Of a stretch of 64,000 bases of DNA, positions 8,254-16,346 are shown piece after piece. Within the stretch, counting starts at the first letter, position 1. Each line of letters starts with the position of its first letter. Below the pieces are notes generated by a model. That model saw only the letters and a program-made list of their open reading frames with translations. It was not told the origin of the DNA and did no database searches. Origin of the DNA: Ruminococcaceae bacterium BL-4 (GTDB lineage: Bacteria; Bacillota; Clostridia; Oscillospirales; Acutalibacteraceae); contig LR778134.1 in assembly GCA_902809935.1 (NCBI GenBank), positions 2,232,001 to 2,296,000 of the forward strand, written 5' to 3'. Made by a program: the position numbers and the translations under genes.

Positions 8254-9602
8254 CAGCTCAACCGCTCCCGAATCACATCTGCAACGGAATTGGCAAGTGC
8301 TTCGATATAGGAAGGATTCTCCCCTTCAATCATCACGCGCAGAAGCGGCTCTGTACCGGAAGGCCGAACTACAACCCGACCGGCATTCCCCAGTTTCTTT
8401 TTTGCGGCTTCGATCGCTTCTTTGACCTCATTGTCGGTATAAAAGCGCAGTTTTCCTTCTGCTGCGACCTCTACGTTGACCATGACCTGAGGATAACGAG
8501 TCATCAAAGTTGCAAGGGAACTAAGCTTTGCGTCGCGGCGCCTAACAAGTGACAAAAGCTGTGTAGCGGTGAGCTGTCCGTCTCCAGTAGTGGCAAAATC
8601 AAGGAAGATCACATGACCGCTTTGCTCGCCGCCAAAATTATAGCCTTCTTGCTGCATTTCTTCAAGTACATAGCGATCTCCGACCTTTGTGGAACAAAAG
8701 TGCATACCGTTTTCCTCACAAAAGCGTTTAAATCCCATATTCGTCATAATGGTACCGACAATTGTATCACGGTTTAATTTGCCGCGGGATTTCATATCGG
8801 CGCCGCAAATAGCCATGACAAAATCGCCATCCACCAGCTGTCCTTTATCATCGACCGCCAAGCATCGATCGGCATCTCCATCAAAAGCCACTCCGGCATC
8901 CAACTGATGTTCTTTAACATACAGCATCAAATTTTCCATATGAGTAGAACCACAGTTGTCATTTACATTGACACCGTCCGGATGATTAGACAGCATATGG
9001 CATTCTGCACCGAGTTCCGTAAAGAGCAGCTCTGCTGTACGGGAAGCAGCACCATTGGCGCAGTCAATCGCAATTTTCATGCCGTCAAGAGAAAACGGAA
9101 CCGCACTTTTAATGTGATCTACATAATCTCTGACTACATTTGGGGCAGTGGAAACACAACCAACATTGCCGCGAATCGGCGTTGGTGGTGTCTGAGCCTT
9201 GTCTAAAACAATCGCTTCAATTTGTTCCTCCAACGCATCAGGCAATTTATAGCCGTCTCCGGAAAAGATTTTGATTCCATTAAACTCACAGGGATTATGG
9301 CTGGCAGTCAACATCACGCCGGCATCCGCCTTATATTTTCCAACGAGAAATGCCACCGCCGGAGTCGGTACAACGCCAAGCTGAACCACATTGGCTCCCA
9401 CACTGCAGAGTCCTGCGGTCATTGCCGCTTCCAGCATATCGGAAGACCGGCGGGTATCCTTGCCGATCAAAATTTTGGGATGGCGGTGTGTACTGTCGGT
9501 CAGCACCATTGCTGCAGCGCGCCCAATCTGAAGTGCCATTTCGCAGGTCAGTTCGCTATTCGCGACCCCGCGCACACCATCTGTTCCAAATAATCTTCCC
9601 AT
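8253..9602 (-). CDS. glmM: phosphoglucosamine mutase GlmM
   Basis: Interconverts glucosamine-6-phosphate and glucosamine-1-phosphate for UDP-GlcNAc and cell-wall synthesis. The N-terminal G-T-D-G-V-R-G motif, the phosphoserine loop T-A-S-H-N-P (Ser101), the metal loop D-G-D-A-D-R and the phosphate-binding R-P-S-G-T-E-P near the C-terminus are all present. 449 aa, full length. In many Firmicutes glmM follows cdaA-cdaR. Here those two genes are about 46 kb away and glmM instead lies between ruvB and a methyltransferase. Confidence 0.97.
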   Translation of the reverse strand: MGRLFGTDGVRGVANSELTCEMALQIGRAAAMVLTDSTHRHPKILIGKDTRRSSDMLEAAMTAGLCSVGANVVQLGVVPTPAVAFLVGKYKADAGVMLTASHNPCEFNGIKIFSGDGYKLPDALEEQIEAIVLDKAQTPPTPIRGNVGCVSTAPNVVRDYVDHIKSAVPFSLDGMKIAIDCANGAASRTAELLFTELGAECHMLSNHPDGVNVNDNCGSTHMENLMLYVKEHQLDAGVAFDGDADRCLAVDDKGQLVDGDFVMAICGADMKSRGKLNRDTIVGTIMTNMGFKRFCEENGMHFCSTKVGDRYVLEEMQQEGYNFGGEQSGHVIFLDFATTGDGQLTATQLLSLVRRRDAKLSSLATLMTRYPQVMVNVEVAAEGKLRFYTDNEVKEAIEAAKKKLGNAGRVVVRPSGTEPLLRVMIEGENPSYIEALANSVADVIRERLS

Positions 9603-9657
9603 TATTTCTTTACACTCCGTTCTTGATTCTATATTTTAAGCATGAAAAGCAGAAAAT

Positions 9658-10716
9658 TCAAAATAATTTTTGTTGGTTATCGTCAGTACCTGATTCCGGC
9701 GGCGTAATTCCAAGGTGCAGATAAGCAGCTTTTGTCGCTACTCTTCCCCTTGGCGTCCGTGCCAAAAAGCCGATCTGCATTAAGTAAGGTTCATAGACGT
9801 CCTCCAATGTAATCGCTTCTTCTCCGATAGCCGCTGCCAAAGTATCCAGCCCTACCGGTCCACCATTATAATATTCGATCATCGTGCGAAGCATACGGCG
9901 ATCGTTGGCATCCAGACCAATTTCATCCACTTCCATTCGGTCCAATCCGAGTTTCGCGGATTCATAGGTGATCACGCCGTTTGTCATCATTTGTGCGAAA
10001 TCTCTCACTCGTTTGAGCATACGGTTAGCAATTCGCGGCGTTCCACGGCTGCGGGAGGCAATCTCCAAAGCACCGTCCGCCTCAATTTTAATTCCTAGAA
10101 TTCCTGCGCTGCGCTCCACAATTTTGGCAAGTTCCTGCGGAGAATAAAGTTCTAGACGCAGCACAACGCCAAAGCGGTCTCGTAAAGGTGCACTTAATTG
10201 CCCCGCACGGGTCGTTGCACCGACTAGTGTAAACTTAGGCAACGGCAGATGATAGCTCGCTGCCATCTGTCCTTTACCAGTAATAATGTCAATCGCATAA
10301 TCCTCCATCGCAGGATAAAGGATCTCCTCCACTGTTCGCGGAAGGCGATGCACCTCATCAATAAACAGCACATCTCCGGGATTGAGATTCGTCAAAATAG
10401 CTGCTAAATCACCGGGTTTCTCGATAGCAGGGCCACTGGTAATCCGCAGATTGACACCCAATTCATTTGCAATAATCCCCGCAAGTGTTGTTTTGCCGAG
10501 TCCCGGCGGGCCATAAAGCAAGACGTGGTCGAGACTCTCTTTCCGCTGTTTTGCAGCCTCAATAAAGATTGATAAATTTTCCTTAACCTTCTCCTGCCCA
10601 ATATAGTCACTCAAACATTTCGGGCGCAGCGGATTTTCCACCTCTGCATCTTCCGGATTATATTCCGGAGCAACCATACGGTTTTCCAAATCAAAATCAT
10701 CTTCCTGATATTCCAC
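9658..10716 (-). CDS. ruvB: Holliday junction branch migration ATPase RuvB
   Basis: Hexameric AAA+ motor that drives branch migration with RuvA. Walker A G-P-P-G-L-G-K-T (about residues 69-76), Walker B F-I-D-E-V-H-R-L, sensor G-A-T-T-R-A-G and sensor-2 region R-G-T-P-R-I-A-N-R are intact; the C-terminal winged helix ends with a T-P-R-G-R motif. 352 aa. The start is GTG at 10716 after GAAAGGAGGG. Order ruvC-ruvA-ruvB on the same strand gives the complete resolvasome. Confidence 0.97.
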   Translation of the reverse strand: MEYQEDDFDLENRMVAPEYNPEDAEVENPLRPKCLSDYIGQEKVKENLSIFIEAAKQRKESLDHVLLYGPPGLGKTTLAGIIANELGVNLRITSGPAIEKPGDLAAILTNLNPGDVLFIDEVHRLPRTVEEILYPAMEDYAIDIITGKGQMAASYHLPLPKFTLVGATTRAGQLSAPLRDRFGVVLRLELYSPQELAKIVERSAGILGIKIEADGALEIASRSRGTPRIANRMLKRVRDFAQMMTNGVITYESAKLGLDRMEVDEIGLDANDRRMLRTMIEYYNGGPVGLDTLAAAIGEEAITLEDVYEPYLMQIGFLARTPRGRVATKAAYLHLGITPPESGTDDNQQKLF

Positions 10717-10753
10717 AGAACTGCCCTCCTTTCTTAGTCTTTTTATCTTTCAA

Positions 10754-11359
10754 TTATTTTAGATTTGATCCCATTGACTTAAGGGAAAGACGGATTAATT
10801 CCTCTACCGGAAGCTGACTGTCAAATTTTCCGACTACAGAAGCAGCTTCACTGGGCGTATACCCAAGGACAGTCAGCGCATTCACCGCCGCTTCAGCGTT
10901 TCCGGCAGCACTTGGAATTCCGATATTCGGTGCAAATTTTTCATCTTTTGCTGCTAAGTCTTTCACTTTATCCTTTAATTCCAAAACGATTCTCTGTCCC
11001 AGTTTCGGCCCAACACCGCTCGCTCTTGTAAACGCCTTACTATCTCCCGTCGCAGCAGCCATTGCGACCTGCTGCGGTGTCAGCACCGAAAGAATTGCAA
11101 GTCCCGCTTTTGGACCTACCCCGGTGATCGTTGTAAGCATGCGAAAACAGCTAAGCTCTGCCTGTGTTGCAAAGCCAAAAAGGGTCAGCGCATCTTCGCG
11201 AACATTTAAATGAGTATAAAGTGTTGCTTTTTCCCCTATTTTGGGCAAAACAGACTCTGTATTTCGGGTGGTGCGACATTCAAAGCCGACTCCCCCACAT
11301 TCAATTACGGCCACTCCCGGCTCTATATGAATTAAAGTTCCATTTAAACTATAAAACAC
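10754..11359 (-). CDS. ruvA: Holliday junction DNA helicase subunit RuvA
   Basis: Tetrameric junction-binding protein that loads RuvB. 201 aa with the N-terminal OB fold, two helix-hairpin-helix elements (I-T-G-V-G-P-K and A-S-G-V-G-P-K, about residues 77-120) and a C-terminal domain III that contacts RuvB (A-V-N-A-L-T-V-L-G-Y). The start is GTG at 11359 behind GGAGG. It lies 32 nt downstream of ruvC and 37 nt upstream of ruvB. Confidence 0.96.
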   Translation of the reverse strand: MFYSLNGTLIHIEPGVAVIECGGVGFECRTTRNTESVLPKIGEKATLYTHLNVREDALTLFGFATQAELSCFRMLTTITGVGPKAGLAILSVLTPQQVAMAAATGDSKAFTRASGVGPKLGQRIVLELKDKVKDLAAKDEKFAPNIGIPSAAGNAEAAVNALTVLGYTPSEAASVVGKFDSQLPVEELIRLSLKSMGSNLK

Positions 11360-11391
11360 GAGGCTTCCTCCACAATTTTATTTCACTCGAT

Positions 11392-11901
11392 TCAGGATCG
11401 AAATGGCTTGAGCATTTGTCTCTTAAGCGCACTGCCGGCCGCTTGTCCATGAGTAATCGCCATCGCAAGTGCATCAGCCGTATCATCAGGCTTCGGCACC
11501 TCTTTTAAACACAAAAGGCGCCTTGTCATCTCCATGACCTGCGGCTTTTTTGCACCCCCAAATCCAGTGACTGCCATTTTAATCTGCATAGGTGTATATT
11601 CGTAAACCGGCACTTTCATTTCTTCACAGGCAAGTAAAATTACACCGCGCGCCTGCGCAACTCCGATTGCGGTTGTCTTGTTATTTTGAAAATAAAGCTT
11701 CTCTAGTGCGACCGCCTCGGGATGCCATTTTTCCAGAATGACCATCAAAGAATGGTAAATAATCTGTAGGCGGCGTCCAAATGGAGTTCCTGCTTTGGTG
11801 GTGATTGCTCCGTGTTCCAATGGAATATAGCGTCCTCTTTCGGCCCGCAGAACACCGTAGCCAACAATTGCATAGCCGGGATCGATGCCCAGAATCACCA
11901 C
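11392..11901 (-). CDS. ruvC: crossover junction endodeoxyribonuclease RuvC
   Basis: Dimeric Holliday-junction resolvase. The acidic catalytic residues are in place: Asp in I-L-G-I-D-P-G, Glu in V-A-L-E-K-L, and two Asp in the C-terminal D-D-T-A-D-A-L-A. I favour GTG at 11901, giving M-V-V-I-L-G-I-D-P-G: G-rich GGGGGCGG precedes it and the likely transcription start near 11927 leaves room for a leader. An in-frame ATG at 11916 would sit only about 11 nt from that start point. 169 aa. It is first in the ruvCAB run and probably heads the long minus-strand operon. Confidence 0.93.
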   Translation of the reverse strand: MVILGIDPGYAIVGYGVLRAERGRYIPLEHGAITTKAGTPFGRRLQIIYHSLMVILEKWHPEAVALEKLYFQNNKTTAIGVAQARGVILLACEEMKVPVYEYTPMQIKMAVTGFGGAKKPQVMEMTRRLLCLKEVPKPDDTADALAMAITHGQAAGSALKRQMLKPFRS

Positions 11902-11933
11902 ATATTCCGCCCCCATTCCATAATATCCGTTTT

Positions 11934-11942
11934 ATTATATCA
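11934..11942 (-). promoter_or_regulatory. extended -10 promoter for the ruvC operon
   Basis: On the reverse strand TGATATAAT (TG-n-TATAAT, an extended -10) ends 33 nt upstream of the preferred ruvC start. A weak T-rich -35 lies 17 nt further up. It is divergent from the pap promoter about 70 bp away. Confidence 0.55.
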
Positions 11943-12009
11943 CAGTTCTTTTTCGAAGAAAAGACGAATTCTTTTTCTAAAAAGCTTTGTAAACTTTTCT
12001 CATATTTTA

Positions 12010-12037
12010 TTGTGTTTTTATAAAAAACGTGTATACT
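12010..12037 (+). promoter_or_regulatory. sigma-A promoter of the polyphosphate kinase gene
   Basis: TTGTGT (12010-12015), 16-nt spacer, TATACT (12032-12037). The ATG follows 34 nt downstream with AGAAGGTGAG as the ribosome site. Confidence 0.55.
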
Positions 12038-12071
12038 AAAGCCAAAATGATTCCCAGAAGGTGAGATAAAA

Positions 12072-13571
12072 ATGCTGGAAAATGTAAATTTGAAGGAACA
12101 AATTGAAAAAGAAGCTTATAAAAAACAAATTGCGCCAATTAAAGAGGCTCTTTTTTCATTGGAATCCCCCTTAAAAAAAGAAAAACTTCCGGTAATTATC
12201 CTATTTGAGGGCTGGGGAGCCGCTGGAAAAGGACGTGTCATTGGAGAACTCATCAAGAATTTTGACCCCCGATGGTTTCAAGTAGTTTCCACCGTACCTG
12301 CTACAGCAGAAGAAAAGAAATATCCAATTCTGCGGCGGCATTTTATGGAACTTCCGGAAGCTTCGCAAATGATGATTTTCGACCGCAGCTGGTATATGGA
12401 AGTTTCCACAGGACGTTTGGAAGATGAAATCGACGACCGAACCAACTTGCAGCGGGTCGAAGAAATTAACGCTTTTGAACGAAACCTTACCAATAACGGT
12501 TATCTCATTTTGAAATTTTTCCTGCACATCAGCGCCAAAGAACAAAAAGAGCGCTTTCAAAAGCTAGACAGTGAAAAAGATACAGAATGGCGAGTCACTT
12601 CAACAGATTGGCGCAGAAACCGCCAGTACGATAAATACTATCAGATCTTCGACGAGATGCTTGAAGCGACTGATACCGACTATGCGCCGTGGCATGTAAT
12701 TTCCGGGATGGATCACCGCCTCTGTACACTGGAAGTTCTCCGCACCGTAAATGATGAAATTCATAAAGCCTTACAGAAAAAAGCAGAACAGGAAAAGCAT
12801 CCGGCAACACCTTCTGCGGTCATCGATCCCGGAAACTTTCCAATTTTAGAAATTCAAAAGCTAAGCGACGTTTCTCTGGATAAAGCACTGTCTTCTCAAA
12901 AATATCAGGAAGAATTAAAAGCAGAGCAAAAAAAGCTTTCGCATCTTCATAATGTTCTTTACCTTAAAAAAATGCCTGTCATAATCGCCTATGAAGGTTG
13001 GGATGCCGCGGGAAAGGGTGGGAATATTCGCAGAGTTTCCGCAGCACTTGATCCCCGTGGATATGAAGTGGTTCCAATTGCAGCACCCAATCACGAAGAA
13101 ATCTCCCGCCATTACTTATGGAGATTCTGGAAAAAGATTCCCAAAGAAGGCCACATCGCTATTTTTGACCGTACCTGGTATGGAAGAGTTATGGTGGAGC
13201 GTATTGAAGGCTTTTGCTCCGAAGGGGACTGGCACCGTGCCTATCGAGAAATCAATGAATTTGAAAAGCAGCTTCATAATTGGGGCGCCGTCATCCTAAA
13301 ATTCTGGCTGCAAATTGATCAAGATGAACAGCTGCGCCGTTTTGAGAAACGGCAAAACACACCTTCAAAACAATGGAAAATCACAGATGAAGACTGGCGC
13401 AATCGTGAAAAATGGCCGCTATATGAAGAAGCCGTCAATGATATGCTGAAATATACCAACACTCAATTTGCGCCCTGGCATATTATCGAATCGAACGACA
13501 AATATTATGCCCGAATCAAAACATTAAAAATCATCAACGACACGCTCCAAAAGGCACTAAAAAGCTATTAA
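12072..13571 (+). CDS. pap: two-domain PPK2-family polyphosphate:AMP phosphotransferase
   Basis: Soluble kinase using polyphosphate to phosphorylate nucleotides; two-domain PPK2 proteins usually make ADP from AMP. Two homologous PPK2 domains are fused. Domain 1 (about residues 20-240) has Walker A G-W-G-A-A-G-K-G and Walker B D-R-S-W-Y; domain 2 (about 275-499) has G-W-D-A-A-G-K-G and D-R-T-W-Y. The Asp of G-x-D-A-A-G-K is kept only in domain 2, which agrees with the C-terminal half being catalytic in characterised class II PPK2 (family knowledge). 499 aa. Own promoter upstream, terminator downstream, no polyphosphate synthesis gene nearby. Substrate preference is inferred from architecture. 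Confidence 0.9.
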   Translation: MLENVNLKEQIEKEAYKKQIAPIKEALFSLESPLKKEKLPVIILFEGWGAAGKGRVIGELIKNFDPRWFQVVSTVPATAEEKKYPILRRHFMELPEASQMMIFDRSWYMEVSTGRLEDEIDDRTNLQRVEEINAFERNLTNNGYLILKFFLHISAKEQKERFQKLDSEKDTEWRVTSTDWRRNRQYDKYYQIFDEMLEATDTDYAPWHVISGMDHRLCTLEVLRTVNDEIHKALQKKAEQEKHPATPSAVIDPGNFPILEIQKLSDVSLDKALSSQKYQEELKAEQKKLSHLHNVLYLKKMPVIIAYEGWDAAGKGGNIRRVSAALDPRGYEVVPIAAPNHEEISRHYLWRFWKKIPKEGHIAIFDRTWYGRVMVERIEGFCSEGDWHRAYREINEFEKQLHNWGAVILKFWLQIDQDEQLRRFEKRQNTPSKQWKITDEDWRNREKWPLYEEAVNDMLKYTNTQFAPWHIIESNDKYYARIKTLKIINDTLQKALKSY

Positions 13572-13607
13572 GAATCGGGCGACAAATCCTTCTTCCCACC
13601 CGATTTG

Positions 13608-13652
13608 AAAAGAACTCATCCTTAGCTTTCCGGCTTTGGATGAGTTCTTTTT
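13608..13652. terminator. bidirectional terminator between pap and the feo operon
   Basis: A 12-bp perfect inverted repeat (AAGAACTCATCC at 13610-13621 and its complement at 13638-13649) with a 16-nt loop and T-rich flanks on both sides. It serves the convergent pap and feo transcripts. A second, weaker hairpin (AATCGGG/CCCGATT) directly precedes it. Confidence 0.85.
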
Positions 13653-13674
13653 ATATCCTATTATATTGTTGTGG

Positions 13675-13839
13675 TTATGGCTTTTTCTTTTTTGTTTTTT
13701 TAACTTCACAAGAACCATTCGTGCAATAAGGACAATTTGTACAATCTCCGTTGCATCCTGGATGACGGTGACAATAGCGCACCGCCAAAACGATCAGAAT
13801 TAAAATTAGTAAAAGCACTAAATAATCAATTAGATTCAT
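13675..13839 (-). CDS. FeoB-associated Cys-rich membrane protein
   Basis: A 54-aa protein 12 nt downstream of feoB. It has one N-terminal transmembrane helix (about residues 5-20, almost all Leu/Ile/Val) followed by a cytoplasm-sized tail with six Cys (C23, C29, C33, C36, C39, C44) and a Lys-rich end (K47-K53). Start is ATG at 13839 with GGAAGATTTTT upstream. Small Cys-rich proteins of this layout regularly follow feoB in Firmicutes (family knowledge). An iron-handling or FeoB-assembly role analogous to FeoC is inference. The Cys spacing could hold Fe or an Fe-S cluster, but this is not shown. Confidence 0.85.
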   Translation of the reverse strand: MNLIDYLVLLLILILIVLAVRYCHRHPGCNGDCTNCPYCTNGSCEVKKTKKKKP

Positions 13840-13851
13840 AAAAATCTTCCT

Positions 13852-15855
13852 TTAAAAAATCAGGTTTCCGATTTGATAAACGACAAAGGAAACAAGCCAT
13901 GCCACACCGCACTGGTAAAGTGCCACAGAAACGGCAGAAGTTGTGGAATGCATTTCGCGCTTAACTGCATTGATCGCAGCAATACAAGGCGTATAAAGCA
14001 ACGTGAAGGCCAAAAATGCAGCAGCCGAAATTGGTGTAAAGATCTGAGCAAGAGCCTGTGGCAGCATAGCACTGCTGGCTCCGGTAAGGACTGCGAAAGT
14101 ACTGACCACTGCCTCTTTTGCAGTAAATCCGGCAATCAACGCCGTCGCGGCACGCCAATCGCCAAATCCCATTGGCGCAAATACCGGCGAAATAGATCTT
14201 CCAACCATAGCAAGAAGACTTTGCGTACTATCCGCTACGACATTTAAACGCATATCAAAGTTTTGCAGGAACCAGATAATAATGGTTGCCAGAAAAATCA
14301 CAGTGAATGCACGCTGCAAAAAGTCTTTCGCTTTATCCCACATCAGAAGGCAGACACTCTTTGCACTGGGCATCCGATAGTTTGGCAGTTCCATTACAAA
14401 CGGCACTGGTTCTCCATGAAACAACGTTCCCTTAAAAAGAAGCGCACTGAGAATCCCCATAATGATACCGCCTATGTAAAGACAAATCATTACAAGCGCC
14501 CCATTCTTAGGAAAAAACGCCATTGTAAACATTGAATAGATCGGCAGTTTTGCGCTGCAGCTCATAAACGGGGTTAGCAGGATGGTCATCTTGCGGTCAC
14601 GTTCACTCGAAAGAGTTCTGGTCGCCATGATGGCAGGGACTGAACACCCAAAACCAATCAGCATTGGCACGAAGCTTCTGCCCGAAAGTCCGATTTTTCT
14701 CAGAAGCTTATCCATGACGAATGCTACTCGCGCCATATATCCGCTGTCTTCCAGAATCGAAAGGAAGAAAAACAGTACCACAATCGTCGGAAGAAAGCTT
14801 AAAACACTTCCAACTCCGGCAAAAACACCATTGATAATCAAGGAACGAATTACCGGATTGAGTCCATAAGCGGTCAATGCATCCCCGACCGCACCAGAAA
14901 GTACATCGATTCCGTTACTAAGCGCATTGCTAAAAAAAGCGCCGATCACGCCAAAGGTCATATAAAAAATCAAGGCCATGATTCCGAGAAAGATCGGAAT
15001 CGCCGCATATTTATTCGTTAATACTGCGTCAATCTTAACGCTGCGCTTATGTTCTTTGCTTTCATGAGGTTTGACCACTGCATCTTTGCAAAGATTCTCG
15101 ATAAAAGTGTACCGCATATCGGCAAGCGCGGCTTCACGATCCGTATGAACTTCGCGCTCCATCTCAGTAACAGAATGCCCAACCATGTCCTTTTCATTAT
15201 CTGAAAGCTGCAAGGATTTCATCATCGGATCGTCGCCCTCAATCAGCTTAACAGCCGCAAAACGCGGAGGCACATGGATTCTCTGCGCATGATCTTCCAC
15301 CAAATGCGCAACTGCATGAATTGCACGGTGAACTGCTCCGGAACAAAAATCAATTCGAGTCGGACGCTGCTTTTTCTGTGCAACTTCCAGTGCCGTCTCA
15401 ACGACCTCTTCAATTCCTTCATTCTTACTCGCTACAATCGGAATCACCGGAACACCTAATTCTTTACTCAGTGTCTGAATATGAATGGTCCCACCGTTTG
15501 CACGTACTTCATCCATCATATTAAGACATACAACCATGGGGATCTGCAGTTCCAGAAGTTGTAGCGTTAAATAAAGATTTCGTTCAATATTGGTCGCATC
15601 TACAATATTAATAATTCCATCCGGATGCTGTTTCAATAAAAAATCCCGGGTTACAATTTCTTCACTGGTATACGGAGAAAGCGAGTAAATTCCAGGCAAA
15701 TCCACTACAATCGTATCCTTGTGCCCACGAACAATTCCGTCTTTTCCTTCTACTGTAACTCCGGGAAAATTTCCGACATGCTGGTTAGAGCCTGTCAGCT
15801 GATTAAATAAAGTTGTTTTACCACAGTTTTGGTTTCCTGCCAACGCAAAAATCAT
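13852..15855 (-). CDS. feoB: ferrous iron transporter FeoB
   Basis: Inner-membrane Fe(II) transporter with an N-terminal G protein. G1 is G-N-Q-N-C-G-K-T-T (residues 7-15), G3 D-L-P-G, G4 N-M-M-D. A helical GDI-like spacer follows (about 170-260), then about eight transmembrane helices with two FeoB gate regions (the F-x-P-x-x-V-V-L-F-F-F and C-S-V-P-A-I-M-A-T-R segments). 667 aa, full length. Its start overlaps the feoA stop (ATGA). Promoter and a palindromic operator lie ahead of feoA. Confidence 0.96.
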   Translation of the reverse strand: MIFALAGNQNCGKTTLFNQLTGSNQHVGNFPGVTVEGKDGIVRGHKDTIVVDLPGIYSLSPYTSEEIVTRDFLLKQHPDGIINIVDATNIERNLYLTLQLLELQIPMVVCLNMMDEVRANGGTIHIQTLSKELGVPVIPIVASKNEGIEEVVETALEVAQKKQRPTRIDFCSGAVHRAIHAVAHLVEDHAQRIHVPPRFAAVKLIEGDDPMMKSLQLSDNEKDMVGHSVTEMEREVHTDREAALADMRYTFIENLCKDAVVKPHESKEHKRSVKIDAVLTNKYAAIPIFLGIMALIFYMTFGVIGAFFSNALSNGIDVLSGAVGDALTAYGLNPVIRSLIINGVFAGVGSVLSFLPTIVVLFFFLSILEDSGYMARVAFVMDKLLRKIGLSGRSFVPMLIGFGCSVPAIMATRTLSSERDRKMTILLTPFMSCSAKLPIYSMFTMAFFPKNGALVMICLYIGGIIMGILSALLFKGTLFHGEPVPFVMELPNYRMPSAKSVCLLMWDKAKDFLQRAFTVIFLATIIIWFLQNFDMRLNVVADSTQSLLAMVGRSISPVFAPMGFGDWRAATALIAGFTAKEAVVSTFAVLTGASSAMLPQALAQIFTPISAAAFLAFTLLYTPCIAAINAVKREMHSTTSAVSVALYQCGVAWLVSFVVYQIGNLIF

Positions 15856-16082
15856 TTGCCCACCTCCTGTACGATGACATTTTTTGCATCGTCCACTCGA
15901 AGAGTTAACTCATACCCACGCAAGGTCAATTCGATCGGATCTCCCATCGGGGCTACCTTCTGAATTTTCACTTGCGTATGAGGGGTCAACCCCATATCCA
16001 GCATATGACGCCGTAAAGCTCCTTTCCCCTGTACTTCTTGAATAATCGCTTCTTTTCCAATTGGTAATTCGTTTAATTTCAT
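15852..16082 (-). CDS. feoA: FeoA ferrous iron transport accessory protein
   Basis: 76-aa SH3-like protein that binds or modulates FeoB in the cytoplasm. It has the family's L-x-x-L-P-x-G start, the R-R-H-M-L-D-M-G-L-T-P core and an E-L-T-L-R repeat at the C-terminal half. Start ATG 16082, six bases after GGAGG. First gene of feoA-feoB-Cys-rich protein. Only one FeoA copy is present; tandem FeoA proteins occur elsewhere. Confidence 0.95.
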   Translation of the reverse strand: MKLNELPIGKEAIIQEVQGKGALRRHMLDMGLTPHTQVKIQKVAPMGDPIELTLRGYELTLRVDDAKNVIVQEVGK

Positions 16083-16098
16083 ATCATCCCTCCAAAGT

Positions 16099-16110
16099 TA
16101 GCATATGCTA
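16099..16110. promoter_or_regulatory. palindromic operator candidate of the feo operon
   Basis: Perfect 12-bp palindrome TAGCATATGCTA just downstream of the feo -10 element, in the first transcribed bases and 17 nt before the feoA start. Flanking bases extend the symmetry partly (G/C and A/T pairs further out). The position suits repression by an iron-responsive DtxR/IdeR- or Fur-type regulator; the regulator identity is inference. Confidence 0.5.
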
Positions 16111-16123
16111 TCTCTTTAAATTT

Positions 16124-16152
16124 ATTGTACTCTGCATCTTTCAAAAAGTCAA
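16124..16152 (-). promoter_or_regulatory. sigma-A promoter of feoA-feoB
   Basis: Reverse strand: TTGACT (16152-16147), 17-nt spacer, TACAAT (16129-16124). One of the best matches to consensus in the window; transcription should start near 16117, overlapping the palindrome. Confidence 0.75.
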
Positions 16153-16286
16153 TTTCTTTTTCTTTTATAATTCTCTTCATTTTGTCACTTTGGAACTTTT
16201 ATAAACTTATTTTGAGTTTAACCTACGGAAAAAATTTTTTCTCAGCATACCCAATAAAAAATACTGCTTGCATTTAAACAACTTTC

Positions 16287-16315
16287 TTGCTAAATTCCTT
16301 TATTTGCGGTAAAAT
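16287..16315 (+). promoter_or_regulatory. sigma-A promoter of prfC
   Basis: TTGCTA (16287-16292), 17-nt spacer, TAAAAT (16310-16315), 31 nt before the GTG start. Divergent from the feo promoter across about 135 bp. Confidence 0.6.
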
Positions 16316-16346
16316 AAAATGTATTTGATTTTTCGGAGGTCACAAT

